DNA of 64,000 nt, from contig NZ_LXFU01000030.1 in the NCBI RefSeq assembly GCF_001657485.1, positions 266,665 through 330,664 on the forward strand, read 5' to 3'. A model generated the notes under the pieces. The model did not search any database, was not told the DNA's origin, and was given only the letters and a program-made list of their open reading frames with translations. This document shows positions 36,857-45,239 of this stretch, one piece after another; positions within the stretch are counted from its first letter, which is position 1, and each line of letters starts with the position of its first letter. The stretch is from Rhizobium sp. WYCCWR10014. GTDB lineage: Bacteria > Pseudomonadota > Alphaproteobacteria > Rhizobiales > Rhizobiaceae. A program made the translations under genes and the position numbers.

Positions 36857-37774
36857 CTAGCGGATCAGCGGCTCGGAATTGCTCGAGCGGACCGCTCGGC
36901 GGTAGTCGGTAGGCGTCATCTTATGAACTCTGCTGAACACCCGGGTCAAGACTTGATTTGACGAGTATCCGACCTCCAATGCGACGTCTGTGATTGAAAG
37001 TTCTGTCTGCGCGAGTAGCTCGCAGGCTTTTTCCATCCTCATCCGCGTCAGGTATACTCGAGGCGGTACGCCAAGGCTCTGCTTGAACATGCGCGAGAAA
37101 TGGAAGGTCGAAAGCTGCGCCTCAGCGGCTAGTTCGTCGAGGCTGACATCCTCCGAGAGCCTTGCCCGCATGAATTCCAGAGAGCGTCGTTCTGCCCATG
37201 GAGCAAGACCCCCTTTCGGAGGCTTGAGTGGCCCTCCTCCTAATCGATAGAGTTCCGCGAGGATTTCGCATCCTGCGGCGCGCGCAAGTAGACGTGATGG
37301 CGCCCCCTCCGAGTCACTGAGCGCCCAAAGGCCGCGAAGCGCCGATCTGATAGCTGGCGAAGAAAATGTCCCGCCGCCGATACCAAGGCGGTTGAACGAG
37401 AACTTGCCGTCAGTCGCTTCATCGAGAGCGCTCTGCCACTGCACGATAGGAAAAGACAAGCTACGAAGCCTATGGGGGGTTTCCACCATGACTTTGTTGG
37501 CGAAGTCGGGCGCAGCAGGAAAGAAACTGCCCGTTTCGCTCAATACGTCGAAGCGCCCCCACCCCAGGTCGCCGCTGACTCGGTTGCCGCCAAGCAGACA
37601 CTGGTAGAGCACGAAATCCGGGACGGCCGGGTCGGACATGTCTCCGGCAGGCTGAACCGCCTCGAGAAGATTGAGAACTCCACCAGGAGATCTCATAGTG
37701 TGCACGTAGGGAGCTAAGTGGCCCTCGGCGTACCATTGAGCAAAAGATGAATAAACGGGCGAGCTCAAAGGCAA
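36857..37774 (-). CDS. AraC family transcriptional regulator
   Basis: A 305-residue AraC regulator. The N-terminal AraC-binding domain (HTMRSPGGVLNLLEAVQPAGDMSDP) is followed by a C-terminal HTH (LDELAAEAQLSTFHFSRMFKQ and TDVALEVGYSSNQVLTRVFSR). It is a close paralogue of the AraC gene at 47308-48219: both share a WYxEGHLAxYVxTM opening and APWAxRRxLEFMRxRLSEDxSLDELAAE. Neither has a neighbouring enzyme gene, so the target is unknown. Confidence 0.92.
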   Translation of the reverse strand: MPLSSPVYSSFAQWYAEGHLAPYVHTMRSPGGVLNLLEAVQPAGDMSDPAVPDFVLYQCLLGGNRVSGDLGWGRFDVLSETGSFFPAAPDFANKVMVETPHRLRSLSFPIVQWQSALDEATDGKFSFNRLGIGGGTFSSPAIRSALRGLWALSDSEGAPSRLLARAAGCEILAELYRLGGGPLKPPKGGLAPWAERRSLEFMRARLSEDVSLDELAAEAQLSTFHFSRMFKQSLGVPPRVYLTRMRMEKACELLAQTELSITDVALEVGYSSNQVLTRVFSRVHKMTPTDYRRAVRSSNSEPLIR

Positions 37775-38352
37775 GTCTCCAATGATCTGGCTATCGAACT
37801 GTCAGATTCAGGCGCGAGAAAAACTGGCCCGAAGCACGTCACCGTCTATCGTCCTTCAGGACGCATCCGGGTTGCGCAACGTTGTCAAAGCTACACAGTC
37901 TTAATTTGCCCCATCGAAGAGTCGATGTAGCTTCCTCCTATGAGGATTACCCGTTCGGTTTCGGTTTACAATAATTTTTTTGCCTTTCTCCTTAGTGAAA
38001 TAAAGTCGACAACGATCCTCGCGCATAGTGTGGGACGGACCTCTGCATGAACGGCAGGTGATGGCGCTCGTCGTCGTCGCAACCGTTCTTCTCGGTGATT
38101 ATCGGCGTGCAACCGGGTCATCAGCTTCCACCGGCGTCTGTATGTAAACCTTGTTTTGCGTGCGACAGATCCAGGGAACGTCGCTCGAGCGGATCAACAG
38201 CCAGTGGATCAGGAGTCATCATACTTCTCCACTCGCTCGTCCCGCCATATGCCTCGCGGTCTGTCGTTCCGGTTTTTAGTAACATCGTGTGTCATTCAAC
38301 TGGGCTATCCTTGGCATAGGAGCGATGACAGTAAGCGACAAGCCGGGCCCGT
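37775..38352. other. 578-base gap between AraC and the first IS66 remnant
   Basis: No coding region is supported. The region marks the boundary between the intact left half and the IS-rich right half. The true left end of the IS66 element was not found. Confidence 0.4.
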
Positions 38353-39605
38353 TCAGGCGCCGTAGTTCCATGGCATGAGCGCGTCGATTTCACTGCTGGG
38401 CCATCCATTCGCAAGGCGCTCAAGCGTCTGGGTCAACCAAGCTTGCGGATCGACGGCATTCATCTTTGCCGTTTGCAGGAGCGTCGCGATGGTCGCCCAA
38501 GTTCGGCCGCCACCGTCGCTTCCAGCGAATAGACTATTTTTTCTCGTGATCGCTTGGGGTCTGATTGCTCGCTCGACTATGTTGGAGTCGAGTTCGATGC
38601 GGCCGTCGGTCAGGAAGCGCTCGAAGATGTTTCGACGCGAGATGGCATACCGCAGAGCTTCGGCGAGTTTGGATTTTCCAGAGACCCGCGGCAGGGTCGC
38701 CTGCCAGAGAGTGAAGAGGTCACGGACGATCGCTGCGGAGATCTCCTGGCGTGCAGCGACACGAGCTTCAGGGCTTTGGCAGCGCACACGCTCCTCGATC
38801 TCCCATAACCTCGCCATACGCTCGACGGTGTCTGTAGCGACTTTCGAGCTCTTTGCGACATGCAACTCGTAGAATTTTCTCCGGCTGTGGGACGAGCTTG
38901 TTATAGGCAGCATATCCATCGACCTGCAGGATTCCACGATAGCCGCTCAGGTGTCGTGCGACACACTCGGTGGCTCGACTGTCCTCGAAGCGATAGGCTA
39001 CCATCGGTGGACCGCTGCCCCCGAAGGTTCGGTCATCCCTAGCATAGGCCCAAAGCCACGCTGTCTTCGCTGATCCGGAACCAGGCGCAAGTGTTGGCAA
39101 GGTCGTTTCGTCGGCAAAGATCCGTTCGGCCTTCTTGATTTCGCTCAGGATATAGTCGGCGAGGATATTGAGTTCGAACCCGACCTTACCCATCCATTGT
39201 GCCATGAGCTTGCGGTTGAGTTCGACCTTATCGCGTGCGTAGATGGCTTCCTGGCGATAGAGCGGCAGGCCATCGGCATATTTGGAGACGGCGATCTGGG
39301 CCAGGAGTGCTTCCGTCGGAATGCCGCCTTCGATGATGTGTGCCGGAGCCGCCGCCTGGATGACGCCGTCATCGTTGCGAAAGGCATACTTGGGACGACG
39401 AGTGACGATCACCCGGAACTTCGCAGCGACGACGTCCAGCCGCTCGGAGACATCTTCTCCAATCAGGATTTTCGTCTCACCCGCATGCTCTGGCAGGTCT
39501 TCCGGCTCGATCACGACCTCGACGCGCTCGAGATGCGGCGCAAACCCCTTACGTGGTCGTGGAGCGCGCTTGCTGTCCGCGCTGCCGCGGCCTTTCGTAA
39601 CCTGA
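38353..39605 (-). pseudogene. IS66 family transposase (TnpC) remnant
   Basis: A decayed IS66 transposase. From about 39605 down to 38880 it reads KGFAPHLERVEVVIEPEDL, then the DDE-fold part with FADETTLPTLAPGSG and LQVDGYAAYNKL. The frame then breaks near 38880, where the usual CWxHxRRKFYE block is joined out of phase (SHSRRKFYELH), implying a short deletion plus a shift. The C-terminal half (DGRIELDSNIVERAIRP, ending ALMPWNYGA) is in the second frame. The N-terminal helical region and the tnpA and tnpB genes are missing. It is not the same subtype as the intact element at 49933. Confidence 0.88.
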
Positions 39606-39688
39606 GCGAGCGTTGAGTGTTCGCGATACCAGAGGCTTCACCGCGAGATTCCGGCAAACCGGCAAACTCACCGCGACGAGACTGCAAA

Positions 39689-40150
39689 TCATGGCCCTTC
39701 CGTAGAATGTGACTCACCTGTAGCCGCGGCCCAGCGATCAAGCTTACCTAGCAAAGCCTTATGAGACCGAGGTCTGCAATTTCCCGTGTCGCAGGTAATG
39801 CCATGCAACGCCTGAAGCCTCTCCCCCCATTCGCACATGCTAACCAGTAACGGCTCCAGTGAGAACCCAAGTTCCGTCAGTTCATACTCAACCTTGGGGG
39901 GCACTTCGGGATAAATAATCCGGCTGATAATGCCGTCGGCTTCCAACTCCCTCAGTTGAAGCGTGATCATTCGCGGTGTCGCTGCAGGAATGAGGCGACA
40001 GATCGCGTTAAATCTCATTTTGCCGTCGAGCAATTGAAATAGAATGACGGGTTTCCAGACGCCACCAATGACCGAGATCGTCGCCTCAACCGCGCATCCG
40101 GTCTTCGTCGCTGCGCGACGTGTCCGCTTCGTGGGGGTACTATCATTCAT
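39689..40150 (-). CDS. HxlR family winged-helix transcriptional regulator
   Basis: A 153-residue HxlR/MarR-like regulator: GCAVEATISVIGGVWKPVIL at the start, MRFNAICRLIPAATPRMITLQ as recognition helix, LRELEADGIISRIIYPEVPPKVEYELTELG as wing, and a C-terminal dimerisation helix. HxlR proteins commonly sense electrophiles through a cysteine; one Cys sits at residue 19. It is divergent from the NmrA-like gene, a common arrangement in which HxlR represses an oxidoreductase. Confidence 0.93.
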   Translation of the reverse strand: MNDSTPTKRTRRAATKTGCAVEATISVIGGVWKPVILFQLLDGKMRFNAICRLIPAATPRMITLQLRELEADGIISRIIYPEVPPKVEYELTELGFSLEPLLVSMCEWGERLQALHGITCDTGNCRPRSHKALLGKLDRWAAATGESHSTEGP

Positions 40151-40158
40151 GATACTAC

Positions 40159-41238
40159 ATGCTCTCTTTGTACGTACTTACTAAGCAGGCATCTTACTCT
40201 TATGTAGCTCGCATGGAAAGACGGTTGCATCGAAACCAAGGTGCGCGTTTCCAATGGCTGAACCTACACGAGGAACTAAGCTTCGATGTCTCAAGAACAA
40301 AAACCGCTGTCTCGGTTGTCGGCGCAACCAGCAAACAGGGACGCAGCGTTGCGACGACGTTGCTCAAAAGCAATCAGTATCGGGTCCGCGCCCTGACCAG
40401 AAACCGCGATTCAGCGGAAGCCCGTAGCTTGGCGGATCTGGGTGCGGAAATTGTTGTCGCGCCCCTCGGTCTTGGTCATCAAAAGGAACTTGTCGCAGCA
40501 TTCCAGGGTGCCGACGGCGCCTATCTGATGACGCCTCAGCTTGAACCGCAAAACAACGCCGAGTTTGCGCTTGGCAAACAGCTTGCCGACGCCGCGGTCG
40601 AGGCCGGCGTGGGCCACATCGTTTTTTCGACTTTGGAAAATGTCGACAAGATCACCGCGTGCAAGAAATATACGCCGCACTTCACCGACAAGGCTTTGGT
40701 TGCTGACTACATTCGGACTTTGCCCGTTACGCATTCGTTCGTGTCGCTCGCATTCTTCTACACGAACCTCCTAGAATATTACGTTCCCCAGATGAAAGGG
40801 GACACGCTTCTCATGCCGATCTATCTTCCCGAAGACTTCCGTGCACCGTTTGTCGACCCGACGACGGCGACGGGACCGGCCGTGCTCTCTGTCTTGTCCG
40901 ACCCGGACACCTTCAAGGGCAAGACACTTCCGATCGTGGGTGATATCATTTCGCCTCGCGAGATAGTCGAGACATTTCAGCGAGTAACGGGCATCAAAGC
41001 CGAATACCGCAGCGCCTTCAAGCGTGACGAACTCCTGCATTACTTTCCTGGTTTCGGCGCCAATGATCTCCTCGTGCAGGAGCTGATCGGCATGGTCGAA
41101 TATGCAGTCGAATACGGCTATTTTGGCAAGGAACACGATCTGGATTGGAGCCGCCGCTTGAACCCGGAAACGCTCTCCTGGGAAAAGTTCCTCCAAACCT
41201 CGGGCTGGCGCGGCGGTAAGCACCAGTTTGGGCTCTGA
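40159..41238 (+). CDS. NmrA-like NAD(P)-binding protein, start region frameshifted
   Basis: The body (from about 40307) is an atypical short-chain dehydrogenase of the NmrA type: VSVVGATSKQGRSVATTLL for cofactor binding, GADGAYLMTPQLEP, and PHFTDKALVADYIR. Members bind NAD(P) and sense redox state or reduce quinones. The best start, ATG at 40286 (MSQEQK), is out of frame with the body; adding one A to the A5 run at 40299-40303 would give MSQEQKTAVSVVGATSKQG. As sequenced, translation must start upstream at 40159 or 40213, which would crowd the divergent HxlR promoter. See the matching finding. Confidence 0.8.
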   Translation: MLSLYVLTKQASYSYVARMERRLHRNQGARFQWLNLHEELSFDVSRTKTAVSVVGATSKQGRSVATTLLKSNQYRVRALTRNRDSAEARSLADLGAEIVVAPLGLGHQKELVAAFQGADGAYLMTPQLEPQNNAEFALGKQLADAAVEAGVGHIVFSTLENVDKITACKKYTPHFTDKALVADYIRTLPVTHSFVSLAFFYTNLLEYYVPQMKGDTLLMPIYLPEDFRAPFVDPTTATGPAVLSVLSDPDTFKGKTLPIVGDIISPREIVETFQRVTGIKAEYRSAFKRDELLHYFPGFGANDLLVQELIGMVEYAVEYGYFGKEHDLDWSRRLNPETLSWEKFLQTSGWRGGKHQFGL

Positions 41239-41289
41239 CAAACCTGATTACCCCCACATCGGAGATATCTGATCCCGCCTCACCTAAAA

Positions 41290-41326
41290 GTCCGGCCCCA
41301 GCCGCAATTCCCGCCGCGGGCCGGAC
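41290..41326. terminator. Inverted repeat after the NmrA-like gene, possible terminator
   Basis: GTCCGGCCC at 41290-41298 and GGGCCGGAC at 41318-41326 are a perfect 9-bp inverted repeat with a 19-base loop that itself contains short GC pairing. No T run follows, so termination would have to be of a non-classical type. It lies 52 bases after the upstream stop. Confidence 0.45.
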
Positions 41327-41334
41327 ATCGCTTA

Positions 41335-41380
41335 AACTCAAACTCAAACCCCAACTCCAACTCCAACTCCAACTCCAACT
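41335..41380 (+). repeat. Hexanucleotide tandem repeat (AACTCC/AACTCA)
   Basis: Seven near-perfect copies of a six-base unit (AACTCA twice, AACCCC, AACTCC four times, then AACT) lie 17 bases before the ATG of the NTF2-like gene. This is where the promoter or ribosome site would be. No Shine-Dalgarno sequence is visible between the repeat and the ATG. Changes in copy number could alter expression. Confidence 0.85.
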
Positions 41381-41396
41381 AAGATTGTGGACCGAA

Positions 41397-41795
41397 ATGA
41401 GCGTTGAAGACAACAAGCGCGTCGTGCGCGAGTTCTGCGACCACTTCAAGAAGTCGAATGCTGACGGCCTGATTGAAGCGATGACAGACGATGCGACCTG
41501 GTGGGTCAACGGCAAGCCGCACCTCTTTCCGTCATCGGGCACGAAGACAAAAGATGAGGCTGCAAAAATGTTCCGCAACATGCTTTCAGCCTATACCGAC
41601 GGCCTCGATATGCAGATCGTCAGCATCATCGGCGAAGGCGACATCGTCGCAGTCGAAACCCGTTCGCATGCCACGACTAAATCCGGGAAAGTGTACGAAA
41701 ACGAGTACGCTATCTTCTTTACGATCCAAGATGACAAGATTGCAAAGGTGCGCGAATACACAGACTTGCTCCACGTCCTAGAAGTGTTTGGTTGA
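41397..41795 (+). CDS. NTF2-like/SnoaL-type protein
   Basis: A 132-residue NTF2-fold protein: VEDNKRVVREFCDHFKKSNADGLIEAMTDDATWWVNG, then EAAKMFRNMLSAYTDG and IVAVETRSHATTKSGKVYENEYAIFFTIQDDKIAKVREYTD. Such proteins include ketosteroid-isomerase-like enzymes and ligand binders. The ATG at 41397 is used; TTG at 41385 is an alternative. It follows the NmrA-like gene by 158 bases and may be co-regulated with it, though a hairpin and a tandem repeat intervene. Confidence 0.88.
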   Translation: MSVEDNKRVVREFCDHFKKSNADGLIEAMTDDATWWVNGKPHLFPSSGTKTKDEAAKMFRNMLSAYTDGLDMQIVSIIGEGDIVAVETRSHATTKSGKVYENEYAIFFTIQDDKIAKVREYTDLLHVLEVFG

Positions 41796-41936
41796 TGGCT
41801 AGTTTTCGCGCCGTGGTACGGCGCGACGGAGAACCGGCGCTCTCAATTCTTGCGAGACCAAAAGAGAATCGAGACCAGACTGGACTGACTCCGTCGATAC
41901 TTTGGTGGCCTATGATCCAGGCTCAGGACTCATAAC

Positions 41937-42140
41937 TCACAGCCAGAAGATAACAGCGGCCGCGATGCACATGCTTGAGAAGAAGGTATGCGCGCAGCGG
42001 TCGTAGCGTGTGTAGATGCGCCGCCAGTCCTTGAGCTTGCTGAACATGTTCTCAATTTTATGGCGTTTCCAGTGTAACCGCTGTTCCAGACCCGCATTGT
42101 CTTGCCTACAGGTCTCTGATCGAGCTTCTCCATGGCGAGC
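41937..42140 (-). pseudogene. IS5 family transposase C-terminal remnant
   Basis: The minus strand encodes the last part of an IS5-type DDE transposase: RLHWKRHKIENMFSKLKDWRR followed by IYTRYDRCAHTFFSSMCIAAAVIFWL and a stop. The Glu of the catalytic triad (KIENMF) is present, but upstream sequence becomes unrecognisable at about 42140. The frame remains open to 42332 without homology that I recognise. Confidence 0.75.
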
Positions 42141-42264
42141 GAGTGGATTGAAAGGCTTGCCACTCATATTGGGTAACCTTGTAGAGACGTAATAAAGCCA
42201 GAGCCGTTGCCATCGAGAAGTGCTCCTATATCCTCTGGTCGGCGGCAAGAGAGTTAGGTTGCAG

Positions 42265-42708
42265 ATGTCCAGAAGAAACCAGTTCAAAGGGATTTGCCAC
42301 GACATTCTCGGAACATTTGTTAGCCGGTACAATGATCACGATGGTTATTGGTCTTTGGGCCAGTACGTTGCGCTCCTCGAACGTCTCGGCGAAGGCCAAC
42401 TTCAGCTCAAGCTGAGGGATGCGACTGAGACTTCTGACGGTCGCGTCATCACTGTGTCAGAGGAGTATTATCGGGGCGCGGTTCTGCGAATGATGGAGGC
42501 AAATTCGATGCCGAAAGTGTGGCTCGCGAATGCAACCATCAAGGTTTCCATCATTGCCCCAGCCAAAGTCGCTTGCGAAATTGAAATTGTTTCTGATCTC
42601 GGCCGGGCTTACCGGAGCGAACGCACCATAACGGTTCGGCCTCATGACCCCGTCATTGAGCTGCGGAGAACAGATAGATTCGGCCCTTCAAACCAAAAAG
42701 GCCGCTAA
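42265..42708 (+). CDS. Hypothetical protein abutting an IS66 remnant
   Basis: A 147-residue protein of unknown family, MSRRNQFKGICHDILGTFVSRYNDHDGYW..., with a middle segment KLRDATETSDGRVITVSEEYYR and a strand-rich C-terminal half (ATIKVSIIAPAKVACEIEIV). There is no signal peptide or membrane segment. The ribosome site is weak (AGGTT). Its stop lies inside the end of the convergent IS66 remnant, so the native C-terminus may have been replaced by IS sequence (tail GPSNQKGR). I cannot assign a function. Confidence 0.55.
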   Translation: MSRRNQFKGICHDILGTFVSRYNDHDGYWSLGQYVALLERLGEGQLQLKLRDATETSDGRVITVSEEYYRGAVLRMMEANSMPKVWLANATIKVSIIAPAKVACEIEIVSDLGRAYRSERTITVRPHDPVIELRRTDRFGPSNQKGR

Positions 42709-43540
42709 ATTTGGGCTGCTTTGTTCATCCAATTCCACGGCAATAGGTCGTCGATCTGGCTTTGCTTGTGGTCGTTCACGATGGCGGTGAGGATACTCGT
42801 CAAATACGCAAACGGCTCGACGGTATTGAGCTTGCAGGTCTCGATCAGCGAGGCGATGGTTGCCCAGTTCTCAGCTCCCGCGTCGTGCCCGGCGAAGAGA
42901 GCATTCTTCCTGTTCAAGGCTATTGGCCGAATGGTTCGCTCGACGCTGTTGTTGTCGATCTCGATGCGGCCGTCGGTCAGGAAGAGCCTTAGGCCGTCCC
43001 AAAATTTGGCGATGTAGGCCAAAGCTTCGCCGAGCGGGGACTTCGTGGCGACACGGGCACGGTGATGGACAAGCCAGCCCTGCATGTCGGCGACCAGTGG
43101 CGCTGACCGCTTCTGCCGTCAAGCAAGCCGAGCCTGCGGATCAAGGCCGCGCAACTCGGCCTCGATGCGATACAGTTCACCGATCCGCTTGACGCCGTCC
43201 TCGGCAACAGGTGCTGATCCGTTACGGGTGATCTCCACCAGCTTGCGGCGAGCGTGTGCCCAGCAATAGGCAAGCCGAATGTCCGGGCCAATCCGGTCTG
43301 GTGCAATCAGCCTGTTATATCCGGCATAGCCATCGACCTGCAGGCTGCCGGAGAAGCCCTGTAATATGCGTTCGGCATGAATGCCCCCTCGACCGGGAGC
43401 AAAGGTGAAGGCGACGCCCGGCGGAACACTACCATTCCATGCGCGATCATCCCGTGCCAACACCCAGAAGTATCCGGTCTTGGTTTTGCGCGAGCCGGGA
43501 TCAAGCACCGTGGGATTCAAGAACTCCTGCCGTGGAACCA
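42705..43540 (-). pseudogene. IS66 TnpC remnant, 5-prime truncated with an internal stop
   Basis: The C-terminal half of a TnpC nearly identical to the intact one at 50741-52288. It begins within LDPGSRKTKTGYFW at about 43515, continues through LQVDGYAGYNRLI and ELRGLDPQARLA, is broken by TGA at about 43119 (GGA in the intact copy), then resumes in the same frame through GWLVHHRARVATKSPLGEA and DGRIEIDNNSVERTIRP to its end near 42705. The catalytic Asp region is lost upstream. It is a dead copy of the same IS66 subtype. Confidence 0.88.
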
Positions 43541-43663
43541 TCGGCCACTCCGGTAACGCAACATAGGCGGCCGCAGGTCTGCCGCAACCGAGCAGTTCAT
43601 ATGCTTCGAGTTTACTGGTATTGCTCTCACTCTCAGATTTCATGCGATTGCGTGGAGCTTCCA

Positions 43664-44432
43664 ATGAAGACAACCCATATTATTCCAGGTGATTCAGCCG
43701 CGGGGTCGTTGCGAGAGGCTCTTCGCATTGCAGGCCGTGATGACGACTTACTGGTGTTTCAGGATGATCTGAGTTGCGGCCCCATCGCAGACATGGCCCC
43801 ATCTGCACGAGCAGTTTGGCGGCAGATGGATGGCTGGGATATTGAGAACAGCCTTCACGCCTTCTGGTTGAACGCGAGCAAGGCAGATCGGTTGGTCGTC
43901 TGGTTTGGGCGACATTCAGCTAGAGAAATGGCTTTTCGCCTAGCGTGGGCATGGCGAATGGCGGGACGTCACTACCATGTCATTGATGTGACAGGCCTTC
44001 GGGTGCCTGTCAGATGGGGCAATGGCACTGACGGAGTGATCCAGTCAAGCCGTTTCGATCATACCTGGCAACGGGCTGGCTACGCTTTTCGGTCGCGAAA
44101 GAAACGTTTCTGCTAATGAAGACATTCTGAACCAGCGGAGATGGGAAAAGCTTATGGCCGACAATGCACCGTTCCGTGTCGTAACAGCAGATGGTCTCGC
44201 GTCCGCACCTATCGATCACTTTGATGCTTTGCTACTGGCGCAGGCAAATTCGGAATGGAAAAAGGTTGCTTTTATAATCGGCAACGCTCTCGGTCTGAGT
44301 AGTGACCCATATTTACAGGTCGGCGACATGGCATTGCATGAGCGCGTCATCAATTTGGTTGAGGAAGGTGCCCTTATCGCAGATGGCGATCCCTCGGAAA
44401 TGAGGACTTGCCAAGTCCGCCTGCCAAGCTAA
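43664..44432 (+). pseudogene. DUF1835-DUF3658 protein split by a frameshift
   Basis: The first half (43664-44116) is a DUF1835 domain: THIIPGDSAAGSLREALRIA, then VFQDDLSCGPIADM and RLVVWFGRHSAREM. It stops early after GYAFRSRKKRFC. In the next frame a DUF3658 domain continues from about 44090: RERNVSANEDILNQRRWEK, NAPFRVVTADGLASAPID and ALHERVINLVEEGALIADGD, ending at 44432. Reading T4 at 44086-44089 as T3 restores one protein (GYAFGRERNVSANED). The two domains normally form a single cytoplasmic protein of unknown role. The second half also has its own ATG at 44154. Confidence 0.8.
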
Positions 44433-44645
44433 GCCATCACGGCAATCGGCAAATACTGCCGTGCAGTCGCCAACCTTACAAGCTGAAACACAACATTTGT
44501 GGACGTACCCCTCGTTTTGATTCATTGAGATCGAAAGGAGAGTAAGCGGTGTGCCGCTTACGCGTCGCCAGGATATGTATCTGCAATTTTATGCCAGGCT
44601 CTTTGATCGATAGGATCAATGTGTGCGCGAAGTGACCCCGCGCAT

Positions 44646-44828
44646 TCAAGTGTTATGCTGGTCATACGAGCTATAGAAGCTCGGGTCCTTCTCAAACACA
44701 TCGTGGTTTTCGGAGGACTTGACGGGCTTCTCCTTCATTGTCTTTCGACGGAAAGCAAAAAGAAAAACCGCAGCCAGCAGGGCGATCCCGCCAGCGACTC
44801 CAACAAGCACGGCAATGAACGTCGTCAT
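44646..44828 (-). CDS. Small single-pass membrane protein
   Basis: A 60-residue protein: one N-terminal membrane helix (TTFIAVLVGVAGGIALLAAVFL) followed by FRRK and a charged cytoplasmic tail. GAGGG precedes the ATG at 44828 by about eight bases; the longer frame starting at 44855 lacks this. No family was recognised, and neighbours on the same strand are IS and glycine dehydrogenase debris. Confidence 0.55.
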   Translation of the reverse strand: MTTFIAVLVGVAGGIALLAAVFLFAFRRKTMKEKPVKSSENHDVFEKDPSFYSSYDQHNT

Positions 44829-44926
44829 GACTCTGCCCTCTCTCGATTTCGCCATGTTATGTCATGTCACCAAAAGGGGCAATTAAGGGAGGCTTCAGGT
44901 CCGCAAATGGCGCCCCCCTTCCTCGG

Positions 44927-44992
44927 TTATTCAACCGGACAATTCCACGGCAAAAGCTTATCGATCTGGCCCTGCTTGTGACCGTTGACGAC
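44927..44992 (-). pseudogene. IS66 TnpC C-terminal tip fused to a gcvPA fragment
   Basis: The last 21 codons of the frame that begins at 45211 read VVNGHKQGQIDKLLPWNC, which is the C-terminal signature of an IS66 transposase (compare IVNGHKQSKINELLPW in the intact copy). The fusion is in frame, so a hybrid protein could be made. The rest of that IS66 copy is gone. Confidence 0.85.
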
Positions 44993-45211
44993 TTCGGTGG
45001 TAGTGTTTCTAGCGAGGATATCGGTAATATGACGGCGCAACTCGCGCTCACTAAGCGCCGGGGGCAAATCGAGCGGGCGTGCGAGCCGATGATCCCGAGG
45101 GATTTGCGCGAACAATTCTTCAATGGAGGTGACACCGATCGCATCCAGCATCTCCTGCTGAATCGCCGGCACCGAGTTAGCCATGTACGGGTGTGCAGAC
45201 ACGTCTCTCAC
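44993..45211 (-). pseudogene. gcvPA: Glycine dehydrogenase (decarboxylating) subunit 1, N-terminal fragment
   Basis: About 73 residues match the start of the split glycine-cleavage P-protein subunit GcvPA: a SVPAIQQEMLDAIGVTSIEE segment, ELFAQIPRDHRLARPLDLPP and ALSERELRRHITDILARN. The full subunit is about 450 residues, so more than 80 percent is missing. A strong AAGGAG lies eight bases before a GTG start at 45211. The gene lies 28 bases downstream of the AcoX-like gene and was probably in one operon with it. Confidence 0.78.
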
Positions 45212-45239
45212 AGAGATTTCTCCTTTTTGAGCAGTTTGA

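Noticed and set aside
41018..41581. Minus-strand frame with Trp-Ser repeats
   Set aside because: The WSWSWS pattern is the hexamer tandem repeat read in reverse; no gene is supported.
44857..45144. Minus-strand frame overlapping the gcvPA-IS66 fusion
   Set aside because: It is a shadow frame; the fusion frame 44927-45211 has the recognisable motifs and ribosome site.
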